A DNA stretch of 64,000 bases from Polyangiaceae bacterium UTPRO1 (lineage in GTDB: Bacteria > Desulfobacterota > Binatia > UTPRO1). Shown here piece after piece: positions 31,801 to 40,043 of the stretch (position 1 is its first letter; each line of letters starts with the position of its first letter). The stretch covers positions 1 to 64,000 of the forward strand of contig MWST01000010.1 of the NCBI GenBank assembly GCA_002050235.1, written 5' to 3'. The translations under genes were made by a program, and so were the position numbers. The notes beneath the pieces were generated by a model that was not told the origin of the DNA, ran no database searches, and saw only the letters and a list, made by a program, of their open reading frames with translations.

Positions 31801-32556
31801 CCGCGCGTCCGCCGCCGCGAGACGCTCGACGCGCAGCGTGCCCTGCACGACGGAACCAAGCCGGCCGTCGGCGGCGAGCGCCGATCCGGCAGTCCGGAGG
31901 CGCAGGTCCGCAAGCGTCCACTCGCCGCCCTCTTCGGCGATCCGGCCGCTCGCCTCGTCGACGCGAACGCCGCTCCCCAGCTCGCGAAAGGCGAGCGCGT
32001 CGATCGCGATCCTCGCCGCGTGAGGGCCGGCGTGCGCCGCGCCGGCGAAGGTGACGTCGCGCAGGCGCGCGCCGCGCCCCGGCCGCTCGACGCGCAGCGC
32101 GCCGGCGGTCACGCGCACGGCGTCGATGTCGACGACGAGCGTCGACGGCTCGCCGTGCGGCGCCGCCAACAGGCGCTCGATGTTCCAGCCGCGCTCGTCG
32201 GCGACGAGTGCCAGTGCAACGCCATCGGCCACGAGCGACGTGATCCGCAAGCCCCGGCCGCGCACGAACGCCAGGAGATCGTACGTCGCCGCGAGGCGGC
32301 GCACCGCGAGCACGCGCCGGCCCTCGTGCACCAGCCGCAGATCGCGGATGACCATGCCGGCGAGGAGACCGCCGTCGAGCGCGCCGATCGTCAGGCGCCC
32401 GTTCAACTCCGCGTTCACCCGCGCGAGGACGACGCGGCGCAGCCGATCGCGGAAGGACGCGGTCTGCGACAACGCCGCCAGCACCGCCAGCATCGCACCG
32501 GCGCCGACGCCGAGGACGAGGACGATCCGAGCCCAGCGCCGCACCCCGATCGCCAT
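28810..32556 (-). CDS. tamB: TamB-like translocation and assembly module protein
   Basis: This 1248-residue protein is anchored by an N-terminal helix (IVLVLGVGAGAMLAVLAAL). It has a long AsmA/TamB-like beta-rich periplasmic body and a C-terminal DUF490 domain (GEYLVRLKVGGTITKPTLALESEPALDQADVLSVLLFG). TamB bridges inner and outer membranes and has been linked to outer-membrane protein assembly and phospholipid transport. ATG 32556 is 2 bp after the tamA stop; the open frame upstream is a shadow. The C-terminus ends in an aromatic-rich beta strand (SAVDLLWKRRY). Length is close to E. coli TamB (1259). Confidence 0.92.
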   Translation of the reverse strand: MAIGVRRWARIVLVLGVGAGAMLAVLAALSQTASFRDRLRRVVLARVNAELNGRLTIGALDGGLLAGMVIRDLRLVHEGRRVLAVRRLAATYDLLAFVRGRGLRITSLVADGVALALVADERGWNIERLLAAPHGEPSTLVVDIDAVRVTAGALRVERPGRGARLRDVTFAGAAHAGPHAARIAIDALAFRELGSGVRVDEASGRIAEEGGEWTLADLRLRTAGSALAADGRLGSVVQGTLRVERLAAADARALLRSPRSRADWRGEVHAAGRRDAVAVGGTFAAEVAAADGRRAAGSFAVEGTLDLDSAAPAGSVRAELAHVDLAGLAGESLPTTDLSGGVTVTVAPGAADVVDVGLDLGASRLGALALATATGTARVAADGLRFAVTAASAAGSARASGELAWNPPRFAVDLAASDLDLGAVLERRELAGRVNGSARLAGTGLRLAKMRADAALALTPSRIGGVAVAGADVALGIDAGRVGIERLDVAADIGTFTAAGAAVVEGGLAAATGEVRAEARITDLAPLATLLGRPGLHGAATVNAAVRGSGAAFDADVGLVGKDVAGAGWRIAGLDATLSGRGCGSGAAAVAVRGTARALEIGGRRMSELDLDAGGRGTLADFRGEIALRGHEPGGAAPELRAEVARRGGTTRATLATLRFTYGDTVWAAVGAPTFELRDERLTIADLVVRSRDGTLRAGGVLAAAGSDLEVGVEGFELGALVGLVPAGVRGRLAGRAHLGGTFAAPRVDADAVVAAPTLGGTRYDELRARLVVAAGRGELHARLAQAAQALVVDAAAPLTPAAPPFDFRLGEPEVRVRADGIDLAFVDVLWPGLVAKVGGTLAADVRVAGPIAAPAAHGTIALSGGRAYLVPLGVTYDAVDAIVRLEGRVASIDRLAIRSGKGSVTGGGTARFEGEGATMDARFEAKQFPLFANEYGHGVASGWLWISGTTAAPVLEGALETDGLVLRAPETLPDTVRPLDPTIVVVGPGAPAPSPAASAPPPPRVPSLFERAAVTVQLAVPRDAWVRRSDANVELEGWITAWKKPGEELHLAGDIRGVRGWYAFQGKKFALEEGSVRFSGQGFDPVLDITATHAAGEYLVRLKVGGTITKPTLALESEPALDQADVLSVLLFGAPAAQLSHSQSVGLRERALGIAGGYVASELRESVANALGVDDLQFDTGPTGLQDARVSVGKYVADDIFVSLAHRFGQSVEEVRIEYVIRPGWSLETSTDTLGRSAVDLLWKRRY

Positions 32557-32558
32557 CG

Positions 32559-34400
32559 TCAGAACGCCTGCCCGATGCTGAAGTGGATCTGCCAGCGCGG
32601 CTCGTGTCGCGGCGGATCCAGCGGCACCCCGAAGTCGACGCGCAGCGGGCCGACGAGCGTGTGGTAGCGCACGCCGATTCCCGTCCCGAGCTTCAGGTCG
32701 CCGAGCGTCCAGCTCACCGCCTGGCGCCGCACCTCGCCGGCATCGAAAAAGGCGACGCCGCCGAAAGCGCCGTAGATGGGAGTGCGGAGCTCGATGCTGG
32801 CCTCGAGCAGGCTGCGGCCGCCGACCGGATTGCCGCCGCCGTTGAGCGGCCCGAGCATGCTGCGCGCGTAACCGCGCGTGCTGTTGATGCCGCCGGCGAA
32901 GAAGCGGCGGAACATCGGCAGGTCGCGGCTCTGCCCGAAGCCGTCGCCGACGCCGAGGCGGATGCGGCCGGCGAGCACGCGGTTGCCGGGCAGGGGAGCG
33001 TACTTCTTGGCGTCGAGCACCGCGGTGTAGAAACTGTACGCGCCCTGCCACGGCCCTCCCGCCTGCTCGAGCGCGAGATTGAGCACGCTGCCCTGGCGCG
33101 GATCGAGGAGGTCGACGGTGGTGTTGCGCTCGATCACGGCGCGGAGGCTCGAGACGATGCCGCGGGCGACGTAGGCGTCGCGCCCGCCCGCGAAGCGCGC
33201 GACGGTGGCGCTCGGCACGTTGCTGAGATCGTCGTACTCGATGCCGTAGCCGGCGGCGACGGTGAGCTGCGGCATGAGCTTGCGCTCCACCCGCGGCGCG
33301 AAACGGATCCGCGCCACCGTGAAGCCCGGCTCGTCGTCGCGGAGCTGCGTGAGCGGCGCTATGAGCGTCTGCTGCGGGTGCAGGAAGTAGGGCTGACGGA
33401 ACTCTCCTTCTACGGCTTGCTCGATCTCCGATCCCTTGAGCCGGAAGCCGAGCTGGCGGCCGCCGCCGAAGAAATCGTTGTGCTGCCAGCGGAGCTGGCC
33501 GCGCACCCCGTCTTCGAGCCCGTAGCCGATGCCGGCCACGATCTCGCGCGGCGGCCCTTCGACGACGCTGACGGCGATGTCGACCGTGCCGCTATGCTCG
33601 TCGAGGTTGCGCGGCCGGACGAGCACCGAGCGAAAGAGGCGCAGACCGAAGATCCGCGCCTGGGTCTCGTCGAGCTTGGCGGGATCGTAGCGATCGCCTT
33701 GCCGGTAGGCGATCTCGCGGCGCACCAGGCGCATCGCGACCTGGTTGGTTCCGGTGACGAACGTGATCCCGAAGACGGCGGGGCCGCCGCGGGTCAGGCG
33801 ATAGCGGATCGCGGCCTCGTGGGTCGCGGTGTCGACGAGCGCCGATTTCTCCACCCGCGCGTACGCGAAGCCGCGGCGCTCGAGCCAGCGCTGGAGACGG
33901 TCGCGCCCGGCGTCGTAGTCGGCTTGTACGAAGGGGGCGCCGAGAGCGAGCGGCACCTCGGCGCGGAGCGCGGCGCGCTCGGCCGCTGTCGGCGCGAAGT
34001 CGACGGGCTCGACGATGACGCTCCCCACGGCGACTACGGCGCCTTCGCGGACCACGATGACCACGGTCACGCGATCGCCGTCGGGCAGCAGATCGTAGTC
34101 GACGGTTGCTTCGTACCGACCCGACTCGCGCAGCCACGCCCGCAGCCGCTCGAGATCGCCGCGCAGCAGGTGGGGCTCGAAGATCGGCGGCTCGAGCCAG
34201 CGTTTCCAGGGCGCGTACCACGGCGGCACCCGCGTCTGCATGACCGACCGGAGCTTCGCCGCCGACACGCCGGCGGCGCCTTCGATGCGGACGGCCGCGA
34301 CGACGTAGGCAGCGCCGGGAGGGAGATCGTCGAGCATGACGGCGGCCGCGCTGCTACGGCACAGGATGACGAAGGCGAGTACGCTCCACCGCAGCCACAT
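32559..34400 (-). CDS. tamA: TamA-like outer membrane protein (Omp85 family)
   Basis: This 613-residue Omp85 protein has a signal peptide (WSVLAFVILCRSSAAA), POTRA domains in roughly residues 30-270, and a 16-strand barrel domain from about 280. The barrel contains the GG-rich loop RFFAGGINSTRGYARSMLGP, which includes the Omp85 family's RGY motif. The last residue is Phe after alternating hydrophobic residues (IHFSIGQAF), the outer-membrane targeting signal. With tamB directly downstream the pair forms the Tam complex. Length matches E. coli TamA (577) closely. Confidence 0.93.
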   Translation of the reverse strand: MWLRWSVLAFVILCRSSAAAVMLDDLPPGAAYVVAAVRIEGAAGVSAAKLRSVMQTRVPPWYAPWKRWLEPPIFEPHLLRGDLERLRAWLRESGRYEATVDYDLLPDGDRVTVVIVVREGAVVAVGSVIVEPVDFAPTAAERAALRAEVPLALGAPFVQADYDAGRDRLQRWLERRGFAYARVEKSALVDTATHEAAIRYRLTRGGPAVFGITFVTGTNQVAMRLVRREIAYRQGDRYDPAKLDETQARIFGLRLFRSVLVRPRNLDEHSGTVDIAVSVVEGPPREIVAGIGYGLEDGVRGQLRWQHNDFFGGGRQLGFRLKGSEIEQAVEGEFRQPYFLHPQQTLIAPLTQLRDDEPGFTVARIRFAPRVERKLMPQLTVAAGYGIEYDDLSNVPSATVARFAGGRDAYVARGIVSSLRAVIERNTTVDLLDPRQGSVLNLALEQAGGPWQGAYSFYTAVLDAKKYAPLPGNRVLAGRIRLGVGDGFGQSRDLPMFRRFFAGGINSTRGYARSMLGPLNGGGNPVGGRSLLEASIELRTPIYGAFGGVAFFDAGEVRRQAVSWTLGDLKLGTGIGVRYHTLVGPLRVDFGVPLDPPRHEPRWQIHFSIGQAF

Positions 34401-34413
34401 CCCGGGAACCGAT

Positions 34414-34443
34414 GCTATAGCGAGGCGCTCTCGCGGCGGGCAA
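34414..34443 (-). promoter_or_regulatory. tamA promoter
   Basis: On the minus strand TTGCCC (34438-34443) and TATAGC (34414-34419) are 18 bases apart, and the tamA ATG follows 13 bases after the -10 box. The leader would be about seven bases, without a ribosome site. Confidence 0.6.
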
Positions 34444-34770
34444 ATCGAATGACATGCGACGCCGAAAAGCCGTCACAAAAGCGTACGAATGAACGATCCG
34501 TCGACACTCGCGCCCGGCGTCGGCACCTCTGCAACGAGATAATCCGGCAAAAATCGCCCGACCTGAGATCGTGACCCGCGGTCCACGATTTGCAGTGCAC
34601 GCGCCAAAGAACGGGAAATGTCGCGGCGAGCGTTGAGGATCGGAGACAGTGTCGTAGGCGCGCACGACTCCAGCGCGAGTCGCTGCGCAAGACGCATGCG
34701 CAACTGCCATGATCTCGCACAAGTGCAGGAAAACTCTGAGCTTCATTGGCGTTCGTGACGATTATTTTCC

Positions 34771-34800
34771 TTGACAAGCGTCCGACGGGGCTCCTATATG
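34771..34800 (+). promoter_or_regulatory. Strong promoter of the secreted-protein gene
   Basis: TTGACA (34771-34776) is an exact -35 box and TATATG (34795-34800) a good -10 box, 18 bases apart and preceded by an A/T-rich run (ATTATTTTCC) like an UP element. It lies about 150 bases before the start codon, giving an unusually long leader for this genome. Confidence 0.85.
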
Positions 34801-34955
34801 TCTCAAGCGCGACCTGAATGAAGAACCAGAGTGCCGTTCGTTTAGGATCCACCCTGATGGTCAAGAGCAATCACGAGTATTTCGGTGAGACGTGGACCGC
34901 ACCGGCTCGTACCGCGCTCCGCCATCCCCAACCAACCCGACGAAGGAGGGTAACC

Positions 34956-35642
34956 ATGAAGAAGCTCGTTCTCGTAGCCGGCGCTGCGGCGCTGGCACTC
35001 GGTACAGCCGGCATCGCCGGTGCTGCTGCCGCGCCGTGTGCGGTCAATTACGCACACCCCGCAAGCGCGAAGCAGATCAAGGCCAGTCTCGTGCAGGCGT
35101 TCGTCTCCTGCAACAACCCGGGCGGCCACATTCCGAACGCGACCACGGAAACCGGCACCGTCCCGACCTGCTACCCGGCCGAGACGTTCCACGAGGCCAA
35201 CGGCTCACCGGCTCTCGGCTGGACCTGGGGCGCGAAGGGCAAGGGCGACATCACGTTCAAGGCGGGCAAGAACAAGGTAGGGGGCCCGCTCAACACCGAT
35301 CCGACCGCCTCGGATCTCTACATCTCCATCAAGATGGCGGGCATCGAGGACAACACCGGCCCGGCGACGGGAGCGAACGGCCAGGTGGCGACGGTGGCGC
35401 GCGCGACGCTCATCGACCGCGCTCAACACGCGCTCGGCCCGATGACGGTCATCGACTTCCCGACGACTTTCGGGATCACCGCTACGGGCGGCAAGGTCTC
35501 CAAGAAGACCTCCGCGACCGTGATCCTGAACGCCCTCAGTCAGCCGGCGCTTCCGGCCTGCACCACGATCGAGGTCGTAAAGGTCCTCGTGCTGGATCCG
35601 AACAACAACGCTTTTGCGAACCTCGGCGCTTTCCTCCCGTAG
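34956..35642 (+). CDS. Secreted protein of unknown family
   Basis: I do not recognise this 228-residue protein. It has a clear Sec signal (MKKLVLVAGAAALALGTAGIAGAAA, cleavage near residue 25). The mature part has four Cys (near residues 28, 51, 71 and 207), suggesting two disulfides, and repeated small beta-type segments (GKGDITFKAGKNKVGGP, DLYISIKMAGIED, SATVILNAL). Lys and Asn are more frequent than in neighbours. The start has AAGGAGG seven bases upstream. A near-consensus promoter with a 150-base leader and a strong terminator make it an independent, probably highly expressed unit. An abundant periplasmic or surface protein is my inference. Confidence 0.82.
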   Translation: MKKLVLVAGAAALALGTAGIAGAAAAPCAVNYAHPASAKQIKASLVQAFVSCNNPGGHIPNATTETGTVPTCYPAETFHEANGSPALGWTWGAKGKGDITFKAGKNKVGGPLNTDPTASDLYISIKMAGIEDNTGPATGANGQVATVARATLIDRAQHALGPMTVIDFPTTFGITATGGKVSKKTSATVILNALSQPALPACTTIEVVKVLVLDPNNNAFANLGAFLP

Positions 35643-35652
35643 CACGCAGCGT

Positions 35653-36309
35653 TTGATCGCTTCTTTCCGGTTGTCCCACCAGAGCCATCCGCCCCGTCCA
35701 CGGGCGGATGGCTTTGTTTTCGGCGCTCTCTTCGTGATCGCGCTCGCGAGCTCGAGCTGTTCGCCGAGCGAACGCGCGACGCCGGCGCCGACAGCTACGA
35801 CCACGCCGGCCGCCGCTGTGGCCACGGCAGCGGCCGCAGCCCCGCCCGCGAGTCCGCAAGCCTCGCCCGAGCCCGGCGCGGCGGTGGACATGAACGACTT
35901 CTCCGACAGCGCCGACTTCGATTGGGGCTTCGAGGAAGCGGCGCTCGGGACCGACTTCGAGATCGACGTCGGCGCCACCGCCTTCTACATGCCGCGCGGC
36001 AATGTCGTCACCTTCAAGGCCAAGGCCCTGAACGGAACGCCGCCTTTCACCTTCACCTGGGACTTCGGTGACGGCTCCCCCGAGGGATCTGGGGAGATGA
36101 TCAAGCACCGCTTCGACAAGACCGGAAACATCGAAGTCGTGGTCCATGCCAAGGACGCCGCCGGCGAAACGGCGGTCATGCAGCTCGGCCTCCTCGTTCA
36201 CCACCCCGTCGACTACGCTTACCGGATGCAGGCGGACGAGAAGGAGATCGAGGCGCTGAAAGCTCAGTATCCGGACTGGGTGCCGGTGACGCCGGCACCG
36301 ACGCCGTAG
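35653..36309 (+). CDS. PKD-domain lipoprotein, unknown function
   Basis: This is a protein of about 218 residues. The certain part is a PKD domain (VVTFKAKALNGTPPFTFTWDFGDGSP, then IKHRFDKTGNIEVVVHAKDAAG) preceded by an Ala/Pro/Thr-rich linker. The front shows a hydrophobic stretch and a Cys (FGALFVIALASSSC), so it is probably a lipoprotein. The start is uncertain: candidates are TTG 35653, TTG 35674 and GTG 35734. The first two place the upstream gene's terminator inside the coding sequence; the last leaves a signal peptide that is too short. PKD domains usually mediate protein or polysaccharide contacts at the cell surface. The last 46 bases overlap the convergent membrane-protein gene. Confidence 0.7.
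   Translation: MIASFRLSHQSHPPRPRADGFVFGALFVIALASSSCSPSERATPAPTATTTPAAAVATAAAAAPPASPQASPEPGAAVDMNDFSDSADFDWGFEEAALGTDFEIDVGATAFYMPRGNVVTFKAKALNGTPPFTFTWDFGDGSPEGSGEMIKHRFDKTGNIEVVVHAKDAAGETAVMQLGLLVHHPVDYAYRMQADEKEIEALKAQYPDWVPVTPAPTP
35683..35720 (+). terminator. Rho-independent terminator of the secreted-protein gene
   Basis: A perfect 12-bp stem (35683-35694 with 35702-35713) with a 7-base loop is followed by TTTGTTTT ending at 35720. It begins 41 bases after the stop codon of the secreted protein. It lies within the possible 5' end of the PKD lipoprotein gene. Confidence 0.9.
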
Positions 36310-38315
36310 ACCCCGAGCGTCAGCAGCTTGCGCATCACCGCCGCCGGAGGCGCGTCCGGCGGTGAATCCGGGAGATCGATCGCCGGCTCGCCGGCCGTAG
36401 CGACGGGGGTGAACACGATCCCCGGCGCCGCCGGGGCGGGCGCGTAGCGGTTCTGGATCCAGTAGATCGGCCGTGCGCCCCGCACCAGGTGCGCCAGCAG
36501 AGCGCGCCATGCCGGACCGCCCCCGGTCGCCATGATGGTCTCGCGGCCGTAAACGAGCCAGAGCGCCACCTGGATCTGGAGATCGGCGAAGCCGCCGTCG
36601 ACGACCACGACCGCGTCCGCAGGAAGGCGCTCGGCGATCCTCGCGACCGTGTCCAGGCTCCCCGAGTAGTAGGGCGCCGGCCGTAGCGCCAGGATCGGCC
36701 GCACCTGCCAGGCGCAGCAGACCGCCATCAGAACCAACGCGACGGCGCGCCACGGCCGCCGCCGCGAGCGCCAGAGCTCGGCGATCGCGGCCCCCGCGAA
36801 CAACGCCAGACCCGGGAGCACGATCGGCAGGTAGCGGCGCATCGACCACGGTTGATAGTCGGCGACGCGCGGCGTCGGCACGAACACGAGAGCAACCAGC
36901 GCCACCAGCAGCACCGCGAGTCGCACCACGCGCCCGCCCTTCCACCAGGCGCCGGCGAGACCAGCGGCACCGAGCGCCAGGCCGAGCGGCGACATCGATC
37001 CCGCGAGCCAGCCGAGGTGGCGCACGATGTCCCTGCGGCCGCCGATCCGCAGGTAGAGCCAGACGAGGCCGACGGTGGCGCCGGCGGCGAGGAAGCGCAG
37101 CGTCGTGCGTCCGACCGGAGCTCCCCGCCAGGCAGCGCCGAGCGCGACCAGCGCCGGCACGACCGGTGCGAGGACGAGCAGCGCCAGGATGCGGCCGTCG
37201 CCGAGCGCCGGCAGCATCGTGAAGACCATCCGCGCCCGCCACATCATCAAGTCGTTCCCGAGGTAGGCGGCGTGATGGCTCGGAGCGCCGAAGAGGCCGA
37301 CCGCCGCCAGCGCGCCCGCGCTCGCGGCGCCGGCGACAAGCAACGCCAGCTCGCGGCCGGACACCCGGCTCGTGAGCGCCCACCAGACGAGCGCCGCGGC
37401 GGCGAACAGCAACGTCTCGGCGCGCGCGACGCCGCCGAGCCCGAGCATGGCGCCGGCGGCGAGAGGTGCGCCGCGGCCGAGGAAGACGAGCCCGCCCCAG
37501 ACGAAGGCGACCGTGAGCGTCTCCGGCATCGGGAAGCGCCCGAACCACCAGACAGCGAAATTGCCGAGGAAGAAGATCGCGGTCGGAATCGCCGCCGCGG
37601 CGCCCAGCATCTCGCCGGCGAGCAGCGTCAGCGCCCACGTCCCGAGCCCGCTCGCAAGCGGCGCGATCACCGGCGCCCACGCCGGCCCCCCGATCGCGGC
37701 CAGGACCCCGGCCAAGCTCGAGAGCAGCGGGAAGAAGGCCGGCATCGCCATCGCCGCCTCGCGGCGCTCCTTCAGGAGCCCGCCCGCGAGCCGGATGTAG
37801 GGCCCGCGGTCGAAGTCGCCGACGCTCCTGAAGAGCGCCTGCGCCAGATCGGGCGGCAGATCGCGCCCGACGCGGTCCGGCACCGCGAACGCCCCCGTCG
37901 CCGCCAGGTGGACGCCGGCGTCGACGTACATGGTCGAGTCCGAGGCGGCGATGAAGGTCTCATAGGGCGGCCACGACCAGGCGCAGGCCGCGAGCCCGGC
38001 GACGACGGCGATCCGGCGCGCGCGCCGCAACCGCGCCGGAACCACCGTCGCCGCGCCGGCTGCCGGGCGCCCGCGGATGGCGCCCGCGATCCCGGCGGCG
38101 GCGGCGACGGCGACGAGCCCGGCGGCGATGGCGCCGAGCGAAAAGGCCCCCGCTCGGGCGAGCACGACCGCGATCACCGAGATCGTGGCCAGGCCCCACC
38201 ACACCGCCGCAAAGAGATCCGCCGTGCCGCGTCCGAGCCGGGCGATCGCCGCTCCCGCCAGCGCCAACGGCCCCAGCACCGCCGCCGCGCGCAGGACTAC
38301 GGCAGCCTCAGTCAC
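36264..38315 (-). CDS. GT-C type polytopic membrane glycosyltransferase
   Basis: The 683-residue protein has about a dozen hydrophobic helices from residue 7 to 500 and a soluble C-terminal part. An acidic motif in the first periplasmic loop ([11 protein letters not shown] near residue 125) fits GT39/GT-C enzymes, which use polyprenyl-phosphate sugars. Later features are [15 protein letters not shown] and [15 protein letters not shown] cannot name the sugar or acceptor. It overlaps the DPM1-like gene by 8 bp, and that enzyme could make its donor. The C-terminal 46 bases overlap the PKD gene on the other strand. It is not obviously one of the three DEG-motif paralogues further right. Confidence 0.75.
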   Translation of the reverse strand: MTEAAVVLRAAAVLGPLALAGAAIARLGRGTADLFAAVWWGLATISVIAVVLARAGAFSLGAIAAGLVAVAAAAGIAGAIRGRPAAGAATVVPARLRRARRIAVVAGLAACAWSWPPYETFIAASDSTMYVDAGVHLAATGAFAVPDRVGRDLPPDLAQALFRSVGDFDRGPYIRLAGGLLKERREAAMAMPAFFPLLSSLAGVLAAIGGPAWAPVIAPLASGLGTWALTLLAGEMLGAAAAIPTAIFFLGNFAVWWFGRFPMPETLTVAFVWGGLVFLGRGAPLAAGAMLGLGGVARAETLLFAAAALVWWALTSRVSGRELALLVAGAASAGALAAVGLFGAPSHHAAYLGNDLMMWRARMVFTMLPALGDGRILALLVLAPVVPALVALGAAWRGAPVGRTTLRFLAAGATVGLVWLYLRIGGRRDIVRHLGWLAGSMSPLGLALGAAGLAGAWWKGGRVVRLAVLLVALVALVFVPTPRVADYQPWSMRRYLPIVLPGLALFAGAAIAELWRSRRRPWRAVALVLMAVCCAWQVRPILALRPAPYYSGSLDTVARIAERLPADAVVVVDGGFADLQIQVALWLVYGRETIMATGGGPAWRALLAHLVRGARPIYWIQNRYAPAPAAPGIVFTPVATAGEPAIDLPDSPPDAPPAAVMRKLLTLGVYGVGAGVTGTQSGY

Positions 38316-39102
38316 GGGCTGCGGCCGCCGGCGCCGGTTCCCGCACCGTCAGGCGCGCCCCGTCGGCGGCGAAGATGCGCGCCCGCCCGAGCCCGCACTT
38401 CGCCATCCGGAACTGCAGCGAGGTGCGCAGGACGCCGAGGCCGTAGACCAGGCTGCGGCGGAAGTCGATCGACGACGCCTCGGCGAAGTACTTGGCCGGG
38501 CACGACACCTCGCCGATCGAGAAGCCGAAGTACGCGATCTGCGCCAGCATCTGGTTGTCGAAGACGAAGTCGTCGGAGTTCTCGAGGAGCGGCAGGGTCT
38601 CGAGGACACGGCGCGAGAAGGCGCGGTACCCGGTGTGGTACTCGGAGAGCTTCTTGCCGAGGAGCAGGTTCTGAAAGAGCGTGAGGACGCGGTTGGCCAC
38701 GTACTTGTACTTCGGCATGCCGCCGGCTAGCGCCCCGTCCGAGAGCACGCGCGAGCCGAGCACCACGTCGTACTGGCCGACGGCGACCAGCGACGCCATC
38801 GCCACCAGCAGCTTCGGCGTGTACTGGTAGTCGGGGTGCAGCATCACCACCACGTCGGCGCCGCGTTCGAGCGCGGCCCGATAGCAGGTCTTCTGGTTGC
38901 CGCCGTAGCCGAGGTTCTTGGCGTGGACGATGGTCGGGATGCCGAGTGAGCGCGCGACGTCGGCGGTGCGGTCGACGCTGCCGTCATCGACCAGCAGCAC
39001 CTCGTCGATGTACGCGTGCGGAATCTCGGCATAGGTTTGCCGGAGCGTCAGCTCGGCGTTATACGCCGGCAGGACCACGACGATGCGCTTGCCGAAGAGC
39101 AT
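38308..39102 (-). CDS. GT2 glycosyltransferase, polyprenyl-phosphate sugar synthase type
   Basis: This 264-residue GT-A protein begins [17 protein letters not shown] with the nucleotide-sugar fold. It has [16 protein letters not shown], the region [12 protein letters not shown] in place of the usual DxD, and the DPM1-like later region [17 protein letters not shown]. It would transfer a sugar from a nucleotide to polyprenyl phosphate on the cytoplasmic side. It lacks the C-terminal membrane helices of the GtrB type. It is coupled to the GT-C gene (8-bp overlap), a natural donor-user pair. The start at 39102 is the family N-terminus. Confidence 0.85.
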   Translation of the reverse strand: MLFGKRIVVVLPAYNAELTLRQTYAEIPHAYIDEVLLVDDGSVDRTADVARSLGIPTIVHAKNLGYGGNQKTCYRAALERGADVVVMLHPDYQYTPKLLVAMASLVAVGQYDVVLGSRVLSDGALAGGMPKYKYVANRVLTLFQNLLLGKKLSEYHTGYRAFSRRVLETLPLLENSDDFVFDNQMLAQIAYFGFSIGEVSCPAKYFAEASSIDFRRSLVYGLGVLRTSLQFRMAKCGLGRARIFAADGARLTVREPAPAAAARD

Positions 39103-39147
39103 GGGACGCCGGCCTCGATACCACGAAGCCCCCGCGAGGTCTCGCCC

Positions 39148-40017
39148 GTGCCGACGCTGATCATCGGCGCTTCGGGGCTGGTCGGCGGCGCCCTGCGCAA
39201 CGAGTTTCCCGACGCCACCGGCACCTACCTCCGCCACGCCGGACCCGGCCTGGTGCCGCTCGACATCACCGACGCCGCCGCGGTCGACGCCCTCGTCGCG
39301 CGAGTGCGGCCGGAGCTGATCCTGCTCCCCGCCGCCCAGCCGGCCGTCGACCGCTGCGAGCTCGATCCCGACGAATCGGAGCGGGTGAACGTCGGCGGCA
39401 CCGGCAACGTCGCCCGGGCGGCGGCGCGACTGGGAGCGCGCCTCGTCTACTTCTCGAGCGACTACGTGTTCGACGGCGCCGCCGGGCCCTACGAGGTCGA
39501 TGCCGCGCCTTGCCCGATCAACGTCTACGGCCGCCACAAGCTCGCCGCCGAGACGCTGGTGCGCGCCGCCGTCGCCGATCATCTGATCGCTCGGGTCTCG
39601 GGCGTCTACGGCTATCAGCCCGACGGCAAGAACTTCGTGATGGCGCTAGCCCGCCTCGGCGCCGCCGGCGAGCGCATGCGCGTCCCGAGCGACCAGTGGG
39701 GCACCCCCACCTACGCGCCGAGCCTCGCCGCCGCCGTCCGCGAGCTCGCCGCCTCGGGCCATCGCGGCATCGTCCACCCGGCCGGTCCCGACTACTTGAC
39801 CCGCATCGACTTCGCGCGCCTCGCCGCCGAGGTGTTCGGCTACGACGACGCCTTCCTCGTGCCGGTGACGACACCGGAGCTCGAGCAGCCCGCGGCCCGG
39901 CCGCTGCGCGCCGGCGTCGACAACCGTTCGACGCAGGCACTGCTGCGAACGACACGCCTCGCCGGCGCCCGCGAAGGCCTCTGCGACATGCGTCGCTGCA
40001 TGGAGGCCGCCGCCTAG
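39148..40017 (+). CDS. NAD(P)-dependent sugar epimerase/reductase, RmlD-like
   Basis: This 289-residue extended SDR protein has the Rossmann motif [10 protein letters not shown] at the start, the RmlD-type [11 protein letters not shown] segment, the catalytic Tyr and Lys in YGRHK, and [16 protein letters not shown]. RmlD proteins reduce dTDP-4-keto-6-deoxy sugars to dTDP-rhamnose; no other rml genes are in the window, so the exact sugar is open. GTG 39148 is chosen because the fold starts there and the divergent GT2 gene begins 45 bp away. The FAD oxidase gene follows almost without a gap. Confidence 0.82.
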   Translation: MPTLIIGASGLVGGALRNEFPDATGTYLRHAGPGLVPLDITDAAAVDALVARVRPELILLPAAQPAVDRCELDPDESERVNVGGTGNVARAAARLGARLVYFSSDYVFDGAAGPYEVDAAPCPINVYGRHKLAAETLVRAAVADHLIARVSGVYGYQPDGKNFVMALARLGAAGERMRVPSDQWGTPTYAPSLAAAVRELAASGHRGIVHPAGPDYLTRIDFARLAAEVFGYDDAFLVPVTTPELEQPAARPLRAGVDNRSTQALLRTTRLAGAREGLCDMRRCMEAAA

Positions 40018-40043
40018 TGCCTGCCGCGTCGTCGCCGACGTGG

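Larger units (their letters stand above)
34401..34955. other. Lower-GC intergenic region between tamA and the secreted-protein gene
   Basis: These 555 bases carry no convincing gene. Two minus-strand frames (34354-34746 and 34415-34870) have unbiased composition, many Cys and Ser residues and no family features. The region holds the tamA promoter at the left and a strong rightward promoter at 34771-34800. The lower GC content and lack of codon bias stand out from both flanks. The part from about 34800 to 34955 is the long leader of the next gene. Confidence 0.7.

Noticed and set aside
28820..32667. Long plus-strand frame (894 codons from 29983) opposite tamB.
   Set aside because: Composition is Arg/Gly/Ala-rich with no domain, and tamB on the other strand has clear family features.
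34415..34870. Minus-strand frames of 130 and 151 codons between tamA and the secreted-protein gene.
   Set aside because: Random-like composition, no ribosome site, no family features, and they overlap the strong promoter of the rightward gene.
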